A DNA stretch of 64,000 bases from Amycolatopsis sp. NBC_01488 (lineage in GTDB: Bacteria > Actinomycetota > Actinomycetes > Mycobacteriales > Pseudonocardiaceae): NCBI RefSeq assembly GCF_036227105.1, contig NZ_CP109434.1, positions 8,156,501 to 8,220,500 on the forward strand, written 5' to 3'. The notes beneath the pieces are model-generated. The model was not told where the DNA came from, did not search any database, and saw only the letters and a program-made list of their open reading frames with translations. The translations under genes were made by a program, and so were the position numbers. Positions within the stretch are counted from its first letter, which is position 1. Each line of letters starts with the position of its first letter. Shown one piece after another: positions 39,620 through 49,060 of the stretch.

Positions 39620-41544
39620 GTGTAGCTCCGCTGGGTCGGGTGGACGTGCTCGAAGGTGAGGTCTTCGCGGTGCAGCACGGGTTTCTCGCCGTACTCCCAC
39701 GCCGCGACGTAGGCGAAGTGCTCGTCGTCGCGGCGCGCCTCGCCGTCGGGGGTCTGGTGTTCCTCGCGGAAGTGCCCGCCGCAGGATTCCTCGCGCGCGA
39801 GCGCGTCGACCAGCAGCAGCTCGGCCAGCTCCAGGAAGTCGGCCACCCGGTTCGCCTTCTCCAGCTCCTGGTTCAGGTCCGCCGCGACGCCGGGGATGCG
39901 GACGTCCCGCCAGAACTCCGCGCGCAGACCCGGGATCCGGTCCAGTGCCTTGCGCAGGCCTTCGCGGCTGCGGGACATCCCGCAGTGGTCCCACAGCAGC
40001 AGGCCCAGCTCGCGGTGGAACGAGTCGGCCGACCGCGTGCCGCCGACCGCGAGCAGCCGGGAAATCCGGTCGCGCACCTCGGCTTCCACCCGCGTGACCT
40101 CGTCGTGCTGGGGCGACACCGAGTCGAGGCGGGTCCCGCCCAGGTAGTCGTTGAGGGTCGCCGGGAGCACGAAGTAGCCGTCGGCGAGACCCTGCATCAA
40201 CGCCGACGCGCCGAGCCGGTTGGCACCGTGGTCGGAGAAGTTGGCCTCCCCGATGACGAACAGGCCGGGGATCGTGCTCTGCAGGTCGTAGTCCACCCAC
40301 AGGCCGCCCATCGTGTAGTGGATGGCCGGGTAGATCCGCATCGGGGTCCGATAAGGGTCCTCCGCGGTGATGCGCTGGTACATGTCGAAGAGGTTGCCGT
40401 AGCGGGCTTCGATCGCCGGGCGGCCCATGCGCTCGATCGCGTCGGCGAAGTCCAGGTAGACACCCAGGCCGCCGGGTCCGACGCCGAGCCCCGCGTCGCA
40501 GACGTTCTTCGCCGCCCGCGACGCGATGTCGCGTGGCACCAGGTTGCCGAAGCTCGGGTACAGCCGCTCGAGGTAGTGGTCGCGCTCGTCCTCGGGGATT
40601 TCCGACGGCGGCCGGGGGTCGCCCTTCCGCTTCGGCACCCAGATGCGGCCGTCGTTGCGCAACGACTCGCTCATCAGCGTGAGCTTCGACTGGTGCTCCC
40701 CCGAGCGCGGGATGCACGTCGGGTGGATCTGGGTGAAGCACGGGTTGGCGAAGTAGGCACCGCGCTTGTGGGCGCGCCAGATCGCGGTGGCGTTCGAGCC
40801 TTTGGCGTTGGTGGAGAGGTAGAAGACGTTGCCGTAGCCGCCGGTCGCGAGGACGACGGCGTCGGCCAGGTGCGTCTCGATCTCGCCGGTGACCAGGTCG
40901 CGGGCGACGATGCCGCGGGCCCGGCCGTCGACGACGACCAGGTCGAGCATCTCCGTCCGCGCGTGCAGTTCGACGGTGCCCGCGTCGATCTGCCGCGACA
41001 ACGCCTGGTACGCGCCGATCAGCAGCTGCTGACCCGTCTGGCCGCGCGCGTAGAACGTCCGCTGCACCTGCACGCCGCCGAACGAGCGCGTGTCGAGCAG
41101 GCCGCCGTACTCCCGCGCGAACGGCACGCCCTGCGCCACGGCCTGGTCGATGATCTGCGCCGACACCTGGGCCAGCCGGTACACGTTGGACTCCCGCGAC
41201 CGGAAGTCGCCGCCCTTCACCGTGTCGTAGAACAGGCGGTACACGGAGTCGCCGTCGTTGCGGTAGTTCTTCGCCGCGTTGATCCCGCCCTGCGCGGCCA
41301 CCGAGTGCGCGCGCCGCGGGGAGTCCTGGAAGCAGAACTGCACCACGTGGTAGCCCTGTTCGGCCAGCGTCGCCCCGGCCGAGCCGCCGGCCAGCCCGGT
41401 GCCCACCACGATCACGCGGTGCTTGCGACGGTTCGCCGGGTTCACCAGCTTCGCGGCGAACTTCCGGTCGTCCCAGCGGTTTTCCAGCGGACCGGCGGGT
41501 GCCTTGGTGTCGGTGATCGGGTCGCCGGTCGGGTAGCCGTCCAT
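39616..41544 (-). CDS. sdhA: Succinate dehydrogenase flavoprotein subunit
   Basis: A 642-residue flavoprotein oxidising succinate to fumarate. The FAD dinucleotide motif is VVGTGLAGGSAGATLAEQGY. RAHSVAAQGGINAAKNY has the histidine of covalent FAD attachment. ADAVVLATGGYGNVFYLSTN and CFTQIHPTCIPRSGEHQSKL hold substrate-binding residues, and the HTLTR-type Arg lies within the C-terminal half. Its length suits the type-B, menaquinone-linked SdhA. The ATG overlaps the sdhC stop (ATGA), so the operon is tightly coupled. Confidence 0.92.
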   Translation of the reverse strand: MDGYPTGDPITDTKAPAGPLENRWDDRKFAAKLVNPANRRKHRVIVVGTGLAGGSAGATLAEQGYHVVQFCFQDSPRRAHSVAAQGGINAAKNYRNDGDSVYRLFYDTVKGGDFRSRESNVYRLAQVSAQIIDQAVAQGVPFAREYGGLLDTRSFGGVQVQRTFYARGQTGQQLLIGAYQALSRQIDAGTVELHARTEMLDLVVVDGRARGIVARDLVTGEIETHLADAVVLATGGYGNVFYLSTNAKGSNATAIWRAHKRGAYFANPCFTQIHPTCIPRSGEHQSKLTLMSESLRNDGRIWVPKRKGDPRPPSEIPEDERDHYLERLYPSFGNLVPRDIASRAAKNVCDAGLGVGPGGLGVYLDFADAIERMGRPAIEARYGNLFDMYQRITAEDPYRTPMRIYPAIHYTMGGLWVDYDLQSTIPGLFVIGEANFSDHGANRLGASALMQGLADGYFVLPATLNDYLGGTRLDSVSPQHDEVTRVEAEVRDRISRLLAVGGTRSADSFHRELGLLLWDHCGMSRSREGLRKALDRIPGLRAEFWRDVRIPGVAADLNQELEKANRVADFLELAELLLVDALAREESCGGHFREEHQTPDGEARRDDEHFAYVAAWEYGEKPVLHREDLTFEHVHPTQRSYT

Positions 41545-42287
41545 CAGTGCACCAGTCCCGTCATGACCGCGACCGGGACGAGCGCGTAGCCGCCCGCGAT
41601 CACGACCGCCGTCGTGCTGCCGAAGATCTTGATCGCCCGCTCCCGTCGCGCACTGGTGACGCCGAGCGTGCGCGCCGCACTGGCGAAGCCGTGGTGGATG
41701 TGCAGGCCGAGCATCGCCAACGCCACGAGGTAGATCAGGTTCACCCACCAGACCTGGAAGTCCGCGACGAGGTTGTGGTACGGGTCGCCCGGCACGAAGT
41801 CGCGGTTCACCGTGCCCACGGTGAAGTCGAGGATGTGCCAGCCGACGAACACCGCGAGCGTCGCGCCGCCCCAGCGCATCGTGCGCACCGCGAAGGTCGC
41901 GCGGACCGGGCGCCGGTGGACGTAGCGCACCGGTCGCGCCCGCAGGTCGCGCCGGACCAGCTGGACCGCCGCGGTGACGTGCAGGACGAGCGCGACCAGC
42001 AGGACCACGCGCTGGATCCAGAGGAACCAGGCGTAGCCCAGGACCGGCTCGCCGATCGTCCGCAGCCAGTGCGCGTAGTGGTTCAGGTCGCCGGCGCCGA
42101 GGAACGTCTTGAGGTTGCCGACCATGTGCGCGAACACGAACGCGAGCAGCAGGCCGCCGCTCACCGCCATGACGATCTTCTTGCCGATTGTCGAATCCCA
42201 GAACCGGCGGACGTTCGAGCGCCGCACCGCGAGGTCGTTTGCCACCCGATCGACGGTAGGAGCGGTCTCATCAGAGGTCAAAGACAT
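41544..42287 (-). CDS. sdhC: Succinate dehydrogenase cytochrome b membrane anchor
   Basis: A 247-residue membrane subunit with five hydrophobic helices, matching the single-polypeptide type-B anchor that holds two hemes. Landmarks are FWDSTIGKKIVMAVSGGLLL, FVFAHMVGNLKTFLG (heme His), HYAHWLRTIGEPVLGYAWFL, LHVTAAVQLVRRDLRARPVR, VGWHILDFTVGT (heme His), and HHGFASAARTLGV. I chose the ATG at 42287; an alternative start eight codons upstream would extend it. It is the promoter-proximal gene of the sdh operon, opposite a LysR gene. Confidence 0.85.
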   Translation of the reverse strand: MSLTSDETAPTVDRVANDLAVRRSNVRRFWDSTIGKKIVMAVSGGLLLAFVFAHMVGNLKTFLGAGDLNHYAHWLRTIGEPVLGYAWFLWIQRVVLLVALVLHVTAAVQLVRRDLRARPVRYVHRRPVRATFAVRTMRWGGATLAVFVGWHILDFTVGTVNRDFVPGDPYHNLVADFQVWWVNLIYLVALAMLGLHIHHGFASAARTLGVTSARRERAIKIFGSTTAVVIAGGYALVPVAVMTGLVH

Positions 42288-42302
42288 CGTAGCTCTGCAC
42301 TC

Positions 42303-42319
42303 GATAGGCATTGACTATC
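42303..42319. promoter_or_regulatory. LysR-type operator between sdhC and lysR
   Basis: GATAG (42303-42307) and CTATC (42315-42319) with a 7-bp spacer form the ATAG-N7-CTAT version of the T-N11-A LysR box. It lies between the divergent sdhC and lysR genes, 9 bp before the lysR ATG, so the LysR protein probably regulates the sdh operon and itself. Confidence 0.65.
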
Positions 42320-42327
42320 ATCGAGTC

Positions 42328-43269
42328 ATGCAGCTGCACCAGCTCGCCTACTTCGTCGCCGTCGCCGAGCACCGGCACTTCACCCGCGCCGCCGAGCAGA
42401 TGCGGGTCGCGCAGCCTTCGCTGTCCCAGCAGATCCGCACGCTCGAACACGACCTGGGCGCGCCGCTGTTCCACCGGATCCGCGGCAACGTCTCGCTCAC
42501 CGAAGCCGGTGAGGTCCTGCTCCCGATCGCGCGGCGGATCCTGGCGGAGACCGAAAGCGCGCGGCTCGCGATCCGGGAGCTCGACGAGCTGGACCGCGGC
42601 CGCGTCCGGCTCGGCGCGCCGCCCAGCCTGTGCACGGGCCTGCTGCCCGCGATGCTGTCGGCGTTCCGCCGCCGGTACCCGGGCATCCAGCTGGAGCTGC
42701 ACGAGAGCGGGTCCGGTGACCTCCGGCAGCGGCTGGCCGAAGGCGCGCTGGACCTGGCGCTGCTGGCCGGGGCCCGGATGTCCGGCGATCCCCACCTGGC
42801 GGCGACGCCGTTGCTGCTGGAGGAGCTGGTCGTGATCTCCCCCGCGGACGCCCCGGTGCGGAGCACCCGCCTGGAGGTCCGCGAGCTGGCGGACGTCCCG
42901 CTGGTGATGTTCCGCCGCGGCTACGACGTCCGGGAGGCGACGGTCAACGCGTGCCGCGCGGCTGGGTTCGAGCCGTCGTTCGCGATCGAGGGCGGCGAGA
43001 TGGACGCCGTGCTGGAGCTGGTGCGCGCCGGCGTCGGGTCGGCGGTGGTGCCGAGCACCGTGGCGGGCGAACGGTTCCGGATGAGGCGGTTCTCCCCGGA
43101 CGCGGGCATGACGCGGATCGTCCAGCTGGCCTACCGCACGGAGGTCGACCCGACGCGGGCCGTGCGCGCGCTGCGTGCCGCGATCGTCGGGTTCGTGGCC
43201 GACCGCGCGAGCCTCCCGCCCGGTATCGAGTCCCTTGTGGACAGACAGGCCCGACCAACGGAGGGTTGA
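42328..43269 (+). CDS. LysR family regulator, probably of the sdh operon
   Basis: A 313-residue regulator. The HTH (residues 1-60) is MQLHQLAYFVAVAEHRHFTR, RVAQPSLSQQIRTLEHDLGA. The effector domain (residues 88-300) includes RVRLGAPPSLCTGLLPAMLS and GEMDAVLELVRAGVGSAVVP. It diverges from sdhC across 40 bp containing a LysR box. The effector could be a C4-dicarboxylate or a redox-related metabolite; this is inference. Its last codons contain the over-represented TGTGGACAG 9-mer at 43236. Confidence 0.85.
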   Translation: MQLHQLAYFVAVAEHRHFTRAAEQMRVAQPSLSQQIRTLEHDLGAPLFHRIRGNVSLTEAGEVLLPIARRILAETESARLAIRELDELDRGRVRLGAPPSLCTGLLPAMLSAFRRRYPGIQLELHESGSGDLRQRLAEGALDLALLAGARMSGDPHLAATPLLLEELVVISPADAPVRSTRLEVRELADVPLVMFRRGYDVREATVNACRAAGFEPSFAIEGGEMDAVLELVRAGVGSAVVPSTVAGERFRMRRFSPDAGMTRIVQLAYRTEVDPTRAVRALRAAIVGFVADRASLPPGIESLVDRQARPTEG

Positions 43270-43292
43270 CCGCCGCCGCGTTCAGGAGTGCG

Positions 43293-44861
43293 ATGGACGC
43301 CGTGAATCGTCTGCGCTCGGCCGCCGTGCTCGTCGTCCTCGCCGGTTCCCTCCTGGCCCCGGTCCCCGCCTCCGCGTCGACCGGCCTCGGGTTCGACCTC
43401 GACGCCGCCACCATCCCCGAACTCCAGCAGCGGATGGACCACGGCGGCCTGACCGCCGTGCGGCTGACCGCGGCCTACCTGCACCGCATCGACGTCCTCG
43501 ACGGCAAGGTCCACTCGGTCGTCGCCGTCGACCCGGGCGCGCTCCGCGCCGCCGCCGCCAGCGACGCCCGCCGGCGCGCGGGCCGCACGCTCGGGCAGCT
43601 CGACGGGATCCCGGTGCTGCTCAAGGACAACATCGACACGCGCGTGCTGCCGGCGACCGCGGGTTCGCGGGCGCTGCCGCGCAGCCGCCCGGCCGCCGAC
43701 GCGGCGCTGGTGAACCGGCTGCAGCGCGGCGGCGCGGTGATCCTCGGCAAGACGAACCTCTCCGAGTGGGCGAACTTCCGGTCCACGCACTCGACGTCGG
43801 GCTGGTCCGGGATCGGCGGCCAGACGAACAACCCCTACGTCCTCGACCGCAACCCGTGCGGCTCGTCGTCGGGGTCCGGCGCGGCCGTGGCGGCCACGCT
43901 GGCCCAGGTCGCGCTCGGCACCGAGACCGACGGCTCGATCGTCTGCCCGGCCGGCGCCAACGACGTCGTCGGCGAGAAGCCGACGCTCGGGCTCGTCAGC
44001 CGGACCGGGGTCGTGCCGATCTCCGCGGAGCAGGACACCGCCGGGCCGATGGCGCGCCACGTCGTCGACGCCGCCGTCACGCTGTCGGTGCTGCAGGGCC
44101 GCGACCCGGCCGATCCCGCGACGGCGGCGATCCCCGCGGGGCAGCCGCGCGACTACGCGGCGCTCCTGAACCCGGGCGCCCTGCGCGGGGCCCGGATCGG
44201 CGTCTGGCGGCTGGCCGGCCTGGACGCCGACGTCGACCGCGTCGTCGGCGACGCCGTGCGGACGCTGACCGCCCGCGGCGCCACGGTCGTCGACGTCGAC
44301 CTGCCGTACCAGGACCAGATCGGCGCCGCCGAGACACCGGCGCTGCTCACCGAGTTCAAGCACGACCTGAACGCGTACCTCACGCACCGGCCGGGCCACC
44401 CCGCCACGCTCGACGAGCTGATCGCCTTCGACCGGCGCGACCCGGTGGAGCTGTCGAAGTTCGGCCAGGAGCTGTTCGAGCAGGCCGCGGCCGCGCCGGC
44501 CCCGAGCGATCCGGCCTACCGGCAGCAGCGCACGACGGCGACGTCGCTGGCGCGGCGGTCGATCGACGAGACGCTCTCGCGGCTGCACCTGGACGCGATC
44601 GTGGCACCGACGAACAGCCCGGCGTGGAAGACGGACTACGCGGCCGGCGACGCGTTCGTGCTCGGCTCGTCGACCCCGGCGGCCGTCGCGGGCTACCCGA
44701 ACGTGTCGGTCCCGGCCGGGTTCGCGGGCCCGCTGCCGATCGGCGTGTCGTTCTTCGCCGGCCGCTGGGCCGACGCCCGGGTCCTCGCACTGGCCGCGGC
44801 GTTCGAACGGGCCGCCCCGGCGCGCCGGGCACCCGCGTTCCTGCCGACGCTCGGCTCCTGA
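43293..44861 (+). CDS. Secreted amidase-signature-family enzyme
   Basis: A 522-residue exported amidase. The signal peptide is RLRSAAVLVVLAGSLLAPVP with a cleavage near ASA-STG. The amidase-signature core shows GIPVLLKDNIDTR (catalytic Lys), CGSSSGSGAAVAATLA (cis-Ser) and TDGSIVCPAGANDVVG (nucleophile Ser), so the Ser-cisSer-Lys triad is intact. Members hydrolyse amides, including peptide amides and small amide compounds. Exported amidases of this kind are common in Actinobacteria. The ATG is preceded by AGGAG. Confidence 0.85.
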   Translation: MDAVNRLRSAAVLVVLAGSLLAPVPASASTGLGFDLDAATIPELQQRMDHGGLTAVRLTAAYLHRIDVLDGKVHSVVAVDPGALRAAAASDARRRAGRTLGQLDGIPVLLKDNIDTRVLPATAGSRALPRSRPAADAALVNRLQRGGAVILGKTNLSEWANFRSTHSTSGWSGIGGQTNNPYVLDRNPCGSSSGSGAAVAATLAQVALGTETDGSIVCPAGANDVVGEKPTLGLVSRTGVVPISAEQDTAGPMARHVVDAAVTLSVLQGRDPADPATAAIPAGQPRDYAALLNPGALRGARIGVWRLAGLDADVDRVVGDAVRTLTARGATVVDVDLPYQDQIGAAETPALLTEFKHDLNAYLTHRPGHPATLDELIAFDRRDPVELSKFGQELFEQAAAAPAPSDPAYRQQRTTATSLARRSIDETLSRLHLDAIVAPTNSPAWKTDYAAGDAFVLGSSTPAAVAGYPNVSVPAGFAGPLPIGVSFFAGRWADARVLALAAAFERAAPARRAPAFLPTLGS

Positions 44862-44887
44862 GGGTCGTCGGAGGTCGCCGTCCTCGG

Positions 44888-45334
44888 TCAGCCGCGCATC
44901 GGGCCGCGCGGCTCGAAGCCGTGCGGTTCGAAGCCCTGCGCCACGACCGAGGCCAGCAGCAGGAGCACGATGACGGCGACGACGATCATCAGCACCCGCC
45001 GGCGCGCGGGGGCCGGCTGGGCCGACCGTCCCAATAGGACAGCGACGTCGGCGGCGAGGGTCCGGCCGGCGGCGGCCAGCACCGGCCGCCAGCCCGTCGC
45101 CACCTCCGCCGTCTCCGGTGCGGGCAGGTCCGCGGTCATCGCGGCCAGCTCGTGCCGGAAGCGGGCTTCCTCGAGCCGGCCCAGGCGGTCCTCGACCTCG
45201 TCCATCGTCAGCCGGCCTTCGCCGGCCGCCGCGTAGAGGGCCGCGCGGACCTGCTCACGTTCCGCATCCGAGCACCGGATTCCGTCCGTGGCCGGGGAAG
45301 GGGCGGTGCCGAGCACGCTGTCGCTCATACTCAT
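44888..45334 (-). CDS. DUF1707 (SHOCT-like) domain membrane protein
   Basis: A 148-residue protein. Residues 18-70 form the DUF1707 domain (IRCSDAEREQVRAALYAAAG, GRLTMDEVEDRLGRLEEARF), common in small actinobacterial membrane-associated proteins. One TM helix near the C-terminus (VLMIVVAVIVLLLLASVVAQ) is followed by a short tail with two GFEP repeats. Function is unknown, possibly envelope-related. It diverges from the two-component system gene at 45493, so shared regulation is possible. Confidence 0.78.
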   Translation of the reverse strand: MSMSDSVLGTAPSPATDGIRCSDAEREQVRAALYAAAGEGRLTMDEVEDRLGRLEEARFRHELAAMTADLPAPETAEVATGWRPVLAAAGRTLAADVAVLLGRSAQPAPARRRVLMIVVAVIVLLLLASVVAQGFEPHGFEPRGPMRG

Positions 45335-45492
45335 CTCTTTCCGTGTCGGTGAGATCCCTGACCACGAGGCTAACTCCGGAATCCGCGGCCGGGCGCCGCC
45401 GATCGTTAACGTTCGATGAGAGTTGCCCGCCCCGGCGACGACCTCGACTACAGTTACGGTGTGTCATCGAAAGCCGGAGGAAGGGACACCGG

Positions 45493-46188
45493 GTGCACCT
45501 GGTGATCGTCGACGACGAGACGGCCGTGCAGGACTCGCTGTCCCGCACTCTGCGCTTCGAGGGCTACACCGTCTCCGTCGCCGGCGACGGGGCCGCGGGA
45601 CTCAAGCTGGTCCGCGACGAAACGCCCGACGGCGTCCTGCTCGACGTCACCATGCCGGTGCTCGGCGGCCTGGAGACCTGCCGGGTCCTGCGGGCCGAAG
45701 GCAACACCGTGCCGATCCTCATGCTGACCGCGCGGACCGCGGTCACCGACCGGGTCGCCGGCCTCGACGCGGGCGCCGACGACTACCTCGTCAAGCCGTT
45801 CGCCCTGCAGGAGCTGCTGGCCCGGGTGCGGGCGCTGCTGCGGCGCACCGACTACCACACCCCGCCCGCGCCCGCCGCTCCCCCGGCGCTGCGGTTCGGG
45901 GACGTGACGCTCGACCCGGGGACGCGGGAGGTGTTCCGCGGCGGCCGTCCGGTGCACCTGACCCGGACCGAGTTCGCGATGCTCGAGACGTTCCTGCGCC
46001 ACCCGCGGATCGTGCTGACCCGCACCGTGATGTTCGAGAACGTGTGGGGCTACGACTTCGGGACCGCGTCGAACGGCCTCGACGTCTACGTCAGCTACCT
46101 GCGCCGCAAGCTGGAGGCCGACGGCGAGCCGCGGTTGCTGCACACCGTGCGCGGCGTCGGGTACGTCCTGCGCGAGGAACCGCTGTGA
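45493..46188 (+). CDS. OmpR/PhoB-family response regulator (MprA-like)
   Basis: A 231-residue regulator. The receiver domain has LVIVDDETAVQDSL (acidic pocket), LLDVTMPVLGGLE (phospho-Asp) and VKPFALQELLARVR (conserved Lys). The C-terminal winged helix (residues 135-230) has TRTEFAMLETFLRHPRIVLT and VYVSYLRRKLEADGEPRLLH, then TVRGVGYVLRE. The GTG start is assigned by length. The overlapping kinase gene (GTGA) makes a two-component pair that resembles MprAB of envelope stress. Confidence 0.88.
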   Translation: MHLVIVDDETAVQDSLSRTLRFEGYTVSVAGDGAAGLKLVRDETPDGVLLDVTMPVLGGLETCRVLRAEGNTVPILMLTARTAVTDRVAGLDAGADDYLVKPFALQELLARVRALLRRTDYHTPPAPAAPPALRFGDVTLDPGTREVFRGGRPVHLTRTEFAMLETFLRHPRIVLTRTVMFENVWGYDFGTASNGLDVYVSYLRRKLEADGEPRLLHTVRGVGYVLREEPL

Positions 46189-47633
46189 GACGGCCCCGCT
46201 GGAAGACGCTGTCGCTGCGGGCTCGGCTGGGCGTGCTGGTGGCCGGCGCGGTGGCGGTGGCGGTGGTCACCGTCTCGGCGAGCTCGTGGAGCATCACCCG
46301 GGCGAACCTCTACGACCAGTTCGACGCCCGGTTGCAGTCCTACGCCCAGCTGGCGGCGAAGACGTCGTCGCCGGAGGAGGCGCTGGCAACGCTGCGGTCC
46401 ACCGAAGACCGCCCCGCATTCGGCCGGGACGGCGGGCTGACCGTCCAGTTCCGCTCCGCCACCGGCACGGTCACCGGCACCGCGGGCATGATGCCGGTCA
46501 TCCCGCCGCCCCCGGCGGACGCGCCCGTCGCGGCGGCCTCGACCGGCCACGCGTCCGACATCCGCCGCATCGCGGGCGACCGGTTCCGCGTGTGGACGGC
46601 CCAGCGGCCCGGCGGCGGGACGGTGGAAGTCGCCCAGGACTCCGAGGACGTCGAGAACACGCTGGCGCGCCTCGGCGTCTGGCTGCTCGTCGTGTCGCTG
46701 GCCGGCGTGCTCGGGGCGACGCTGACCGGCCGGGCGGTCGCGCGCTCGGCCCTGCGGCCGGTGGACGACCTGACCGCGGCGGCCGAGAACGTCGCCAGGA
46801 CGCAGGAGCTGTCGGCGGCCATCGACGTCACCGCGACCGGCGAGATCGGCAGGCTGGCGACGTCGTTCAACGAGATGCTCGGCGCACTGGGGCGCTCGCG
46901 CGACGAGCAGCGGCGGCTCGCCGAGGACGCCGGGCACGAGCTGCGGACGCCGTTGACCAGCCTGCGCAACAACATCGAGCTCCTCATCCACGCCGAAGCG
47001 AACCCCGACCGGCAGCTGTCGGCCGAGGACCGCTCGCGGCTGCTGGCCGACCTCGACACCCAGGCCACCGAGCTCACCGCGCTGATCGGCGAGCTGGTCG
47101 ACCTGTCCACCGGGGAGCGGCCGAGCGAAGAGGCGGAACGGCTGGCGCTGGCCGACGTCGTCGGCTCGGCGGTCGAACGCACGCGGTCTCGGTGGCCGAA
47201 GGTGTCCTTCACCGCCGAGCTGACCGACGCGGAGGTCGTCGCGCGCCCCGCGGCGCTCGAACGGGCGGTGCTGAACGTGCTCGACAACGCCGCGAAGTGG
47301 TCACCGCCCGGAGGCACCGTGCACGTGTCGATGGCGGTGGCACCAGACGCGGTGCGAATGCGCGTCGACGACGAAGGCCCGGGCATCGCCGAAGCCGACC
47401 TGCCCCACGTCTTCGAGCGGTTCTACCGGGCCGACGCCGCCCGCGCGCTGCCCGGCTCGGGGCTCGGGCTGGCGATCGTCGACCAGGTCCTGACCCAGCA
47501 CGGCGGGCACGCCTCGGCGTCGCGTGCCGACACCGGCGGCGCGCGGTTCGACTTGGTCCTGCCGCCTTCGCCAGGAAACCCCGCGCCATCTTCATCGGAT
47601 TCTCCTGGACGGCCGGCACTGTCCGACAGGTGA
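46185..47633 (+). CDS. Sensor histidine kinase (MprB-like)
   Basis: A 482-residue membrane kinase. TM1 is at residues 13-35 and TM2 at about 160-180, with a periplasmic domain of about 125 residues. Then come a HAMP domain (ARSALRPVDDLTAAAENVAR), the H-box (EDAGHELRTPLTSLRNNIEL), the N-box (AVLNVLDNAAKWSPPGG) and glycine-rich G boxes (DDEGPGIAEADLPHVFERFY, GSGLGLAIVDQVLTQHGG). It would phosphorylate the neighbouring response regulator. The sensed signal is not known; the MprB-like design suggests membrane or cell-wall stress. Confidence 0.88.
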   Translation: MRRPRWKTLSLRARLGVLVAGAVAVAVVTVSASSWSITRANLYDQFDARLQSYAQLAAKTSSPEEALATLRSTEDRPAFGRDGGLTVQFRSATGTVTGTAGMMPVIPPPPADAPVAAASTGHASDIRRIAGDRFRVWTAQRPGGGTVEVAQDSEDVENTLARLGVWLLVVSLAGVLGATLTGRAVARSALRPVDDLTAAAENVARTQELSAAIDVTATGEIGRLATSFNEMLGALGRSRDEQRRLAEDAGHELRTPLTSLRNNIELLIHAEANPDRQLSAEDRSRLLADLDTQATELTALIGELVDLSTGERPSEEAERLALADVVGSAVERTRSRWPKVSFTAELTDAEVVARPAALERAVLNVLDNAAKWSPPGGTVHVSMAVAPDAVRMRVDDEGPGIAEADLPHVFERFYRADAARALPGSGLGLAIVDQVLTQHGGHASASRADTGGARFDLVLPPSPGNPAPSSSDSPGRPALSDR

Positions 47634-47739
47634 CTTCCACGGCCCTTATCGATTCAGAAACTCTCTGCTAGCCTGCGTCGCGGACCCGCGCACGGCAGCG
47701 CCGCCGGCGCCCCTGGGGAACTTTCTTCGAGGAGCTGAG

Positions 47740-49023
47740 ATGACGGCAATCGCCCGTGTTCGTGGCCGTGAGGTGCTCGACAGCCGGGGCAACCCGACCG
47801 TCGAGGTGGACGTTCTCCTGGAGGACGGCTCGCTGGGCCGGGCCGCCGTCCCGTCGGGTGCTTCCACCGGCACGCGCGAAGCGGTCGAGCTGCGAGACGG
47901 CGACCAGGCGCGCTACCACGGCAAAGGCGTCCGCAAGGCCGTCACCGCGGTCAACACCGAACTCGCCGAAGCGGTCGTCGGGCTGAACGCCGAAGCGCAG
48001 GCCGAGGTCGACGCCGCGCTCATCGCGGCGGACGGAACGCCTAACAAGGCCCGGGTCGGCGCCAACGCCACGCTCGGGATCTCCCTGGCCGTCGCGAAGG
48101 CCGCCGCGGCGGCGAACACCCTGCCGCTGTACCGCTACGTCGGCGGCGTCTTCGCCCACCAGCTGCCGATGCCGATGATGAACATCGTCAACGGCGGCGC
48201 GCACGCCGACAACCCGATCGACTTCCAGGAGTTCATGATCGGCCCGGTCGGCGCCGAGACGTTCGCCGAGGCCGTGCGGATGGGCTCCGAGGTCTTCCAC
48301 ACGCTGCGCGCCTCGCTGCGGAAGGCCGGGCACGGCACCAACGTCGGCGACGAAGGCGGCTTCGCGCCCAACCTCGCGTCGGCCGACGAAGCGCTCGAGT
48401 TCGTCGTCCGCGCGATCGAGGAGAGCGGCTACACCCCCGGCGAGGACATCGCGCTGCTGCTCGACCCGGCCGCGTCGGAGTTCTACGCCGACGGCGTCTA
48501 CGACTACCGCGGCGAGGGCCGCAAGCGCAGCGTCGAGGAGCACGTCGCCTACCTCGCCGACCTGACCACGCGCTTCCCGATCGTCTCCATCGAAGACGGC
48601 CTCGCGCAGGACGACTACGACGGCTGGAAGCAGCTCACCGACGGCATCGGCGACCGCGTGCAGCTCGTCGGCGACGACGTCTTCTGCACCAACGTCAAGC
48701 TGCTCCAGGACGGGATCGACCGCGGCATCGCGAACTCGATCCTGATCAAGGTCAACCAGATCGGCACGCTCACCGAGACGCTGCTGACCGTCGACACCGC
48801 GCACAAGGCGGGCTACTCGGCCGTGATGTCGCACCGCTCCGGCGAAACCGAGGACACCACGATCGCCGACCTCGCGGTCGCCACCGGCTGCGGCCAGATC
48901 AAGACCGGCTCGCTGTCCCGCTCCGACCGCACCGCCAAGTACAACCAGCTCATCCGCATCGAAGAAGAGCTGGGCGCCGAAGCCCGCTACGCCGGGCGCG
49001 CCACCCTCCGCGGCCGCCGCTGA
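47740..49023 (+). CDS. eno: Enolase, probably a second copy
   Basis: A 427-residue glycolytic enzyme that converts 2-phosphoglycerate to phosphoenolpyruvate in the cytoplasm. The active-site parts are all present: SGASTGTREAVELRDGD, NPIDFQEFMIGPVGAETFAE (catalytic Glu), GTNVGDEGGFAPNL, IVSIEDGLAQDDYDGW (metal Asp/Glu), ILIKVNQIGTLTET (catalytic Lys) and SHRSGETEDTTIADLAVATG. The primary actinomycete enolase gene normally sits near a septum-formation (FtsB-like) gene, which is not the case here. GGAG lies 6 bp before the ATG. Confidence 0.88.
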   Translation: MTAIARVRGREVLDSRGNPTVEVDVLLEDGSLGRAAVPSGASTGTREAVELRDGDQARYHGKGVRKAVTAVNTELAEAVVGLNAEAQAEVDAALIAADGTPNKARVGANATLGISLAVAKAAAAANTLPLYRYVGGVFAHQLPMPMMNIVNGGAHADNPIDFQEFMIGPVGAETFAEAVRMGSEVFHTLRASLRKAGHGTNVGDEGGFAPNLASADEALEFVVRAIEESGYTPGEDIALLLDPAASEFYADGVYDYRGEGRKRSVEEHVAYLADLTTRFPIVSIEDGLAQDDYDGWKQLTDGIGDRVQLVGDDVFCTNVKLLQDGIDRGIANSILIKVNQIGTLTETLLTVDTAHKAGYSAVMSHRSGETEDTTIADLAVATGCGQIKTGSLSRSDRTAKYNQLIRIEEELGAEARYAGRATLRGRR

Positions 49024-49060
49024 TCGGCGGACCGGGCCGATCTGTAGTGCCATAGGACGC

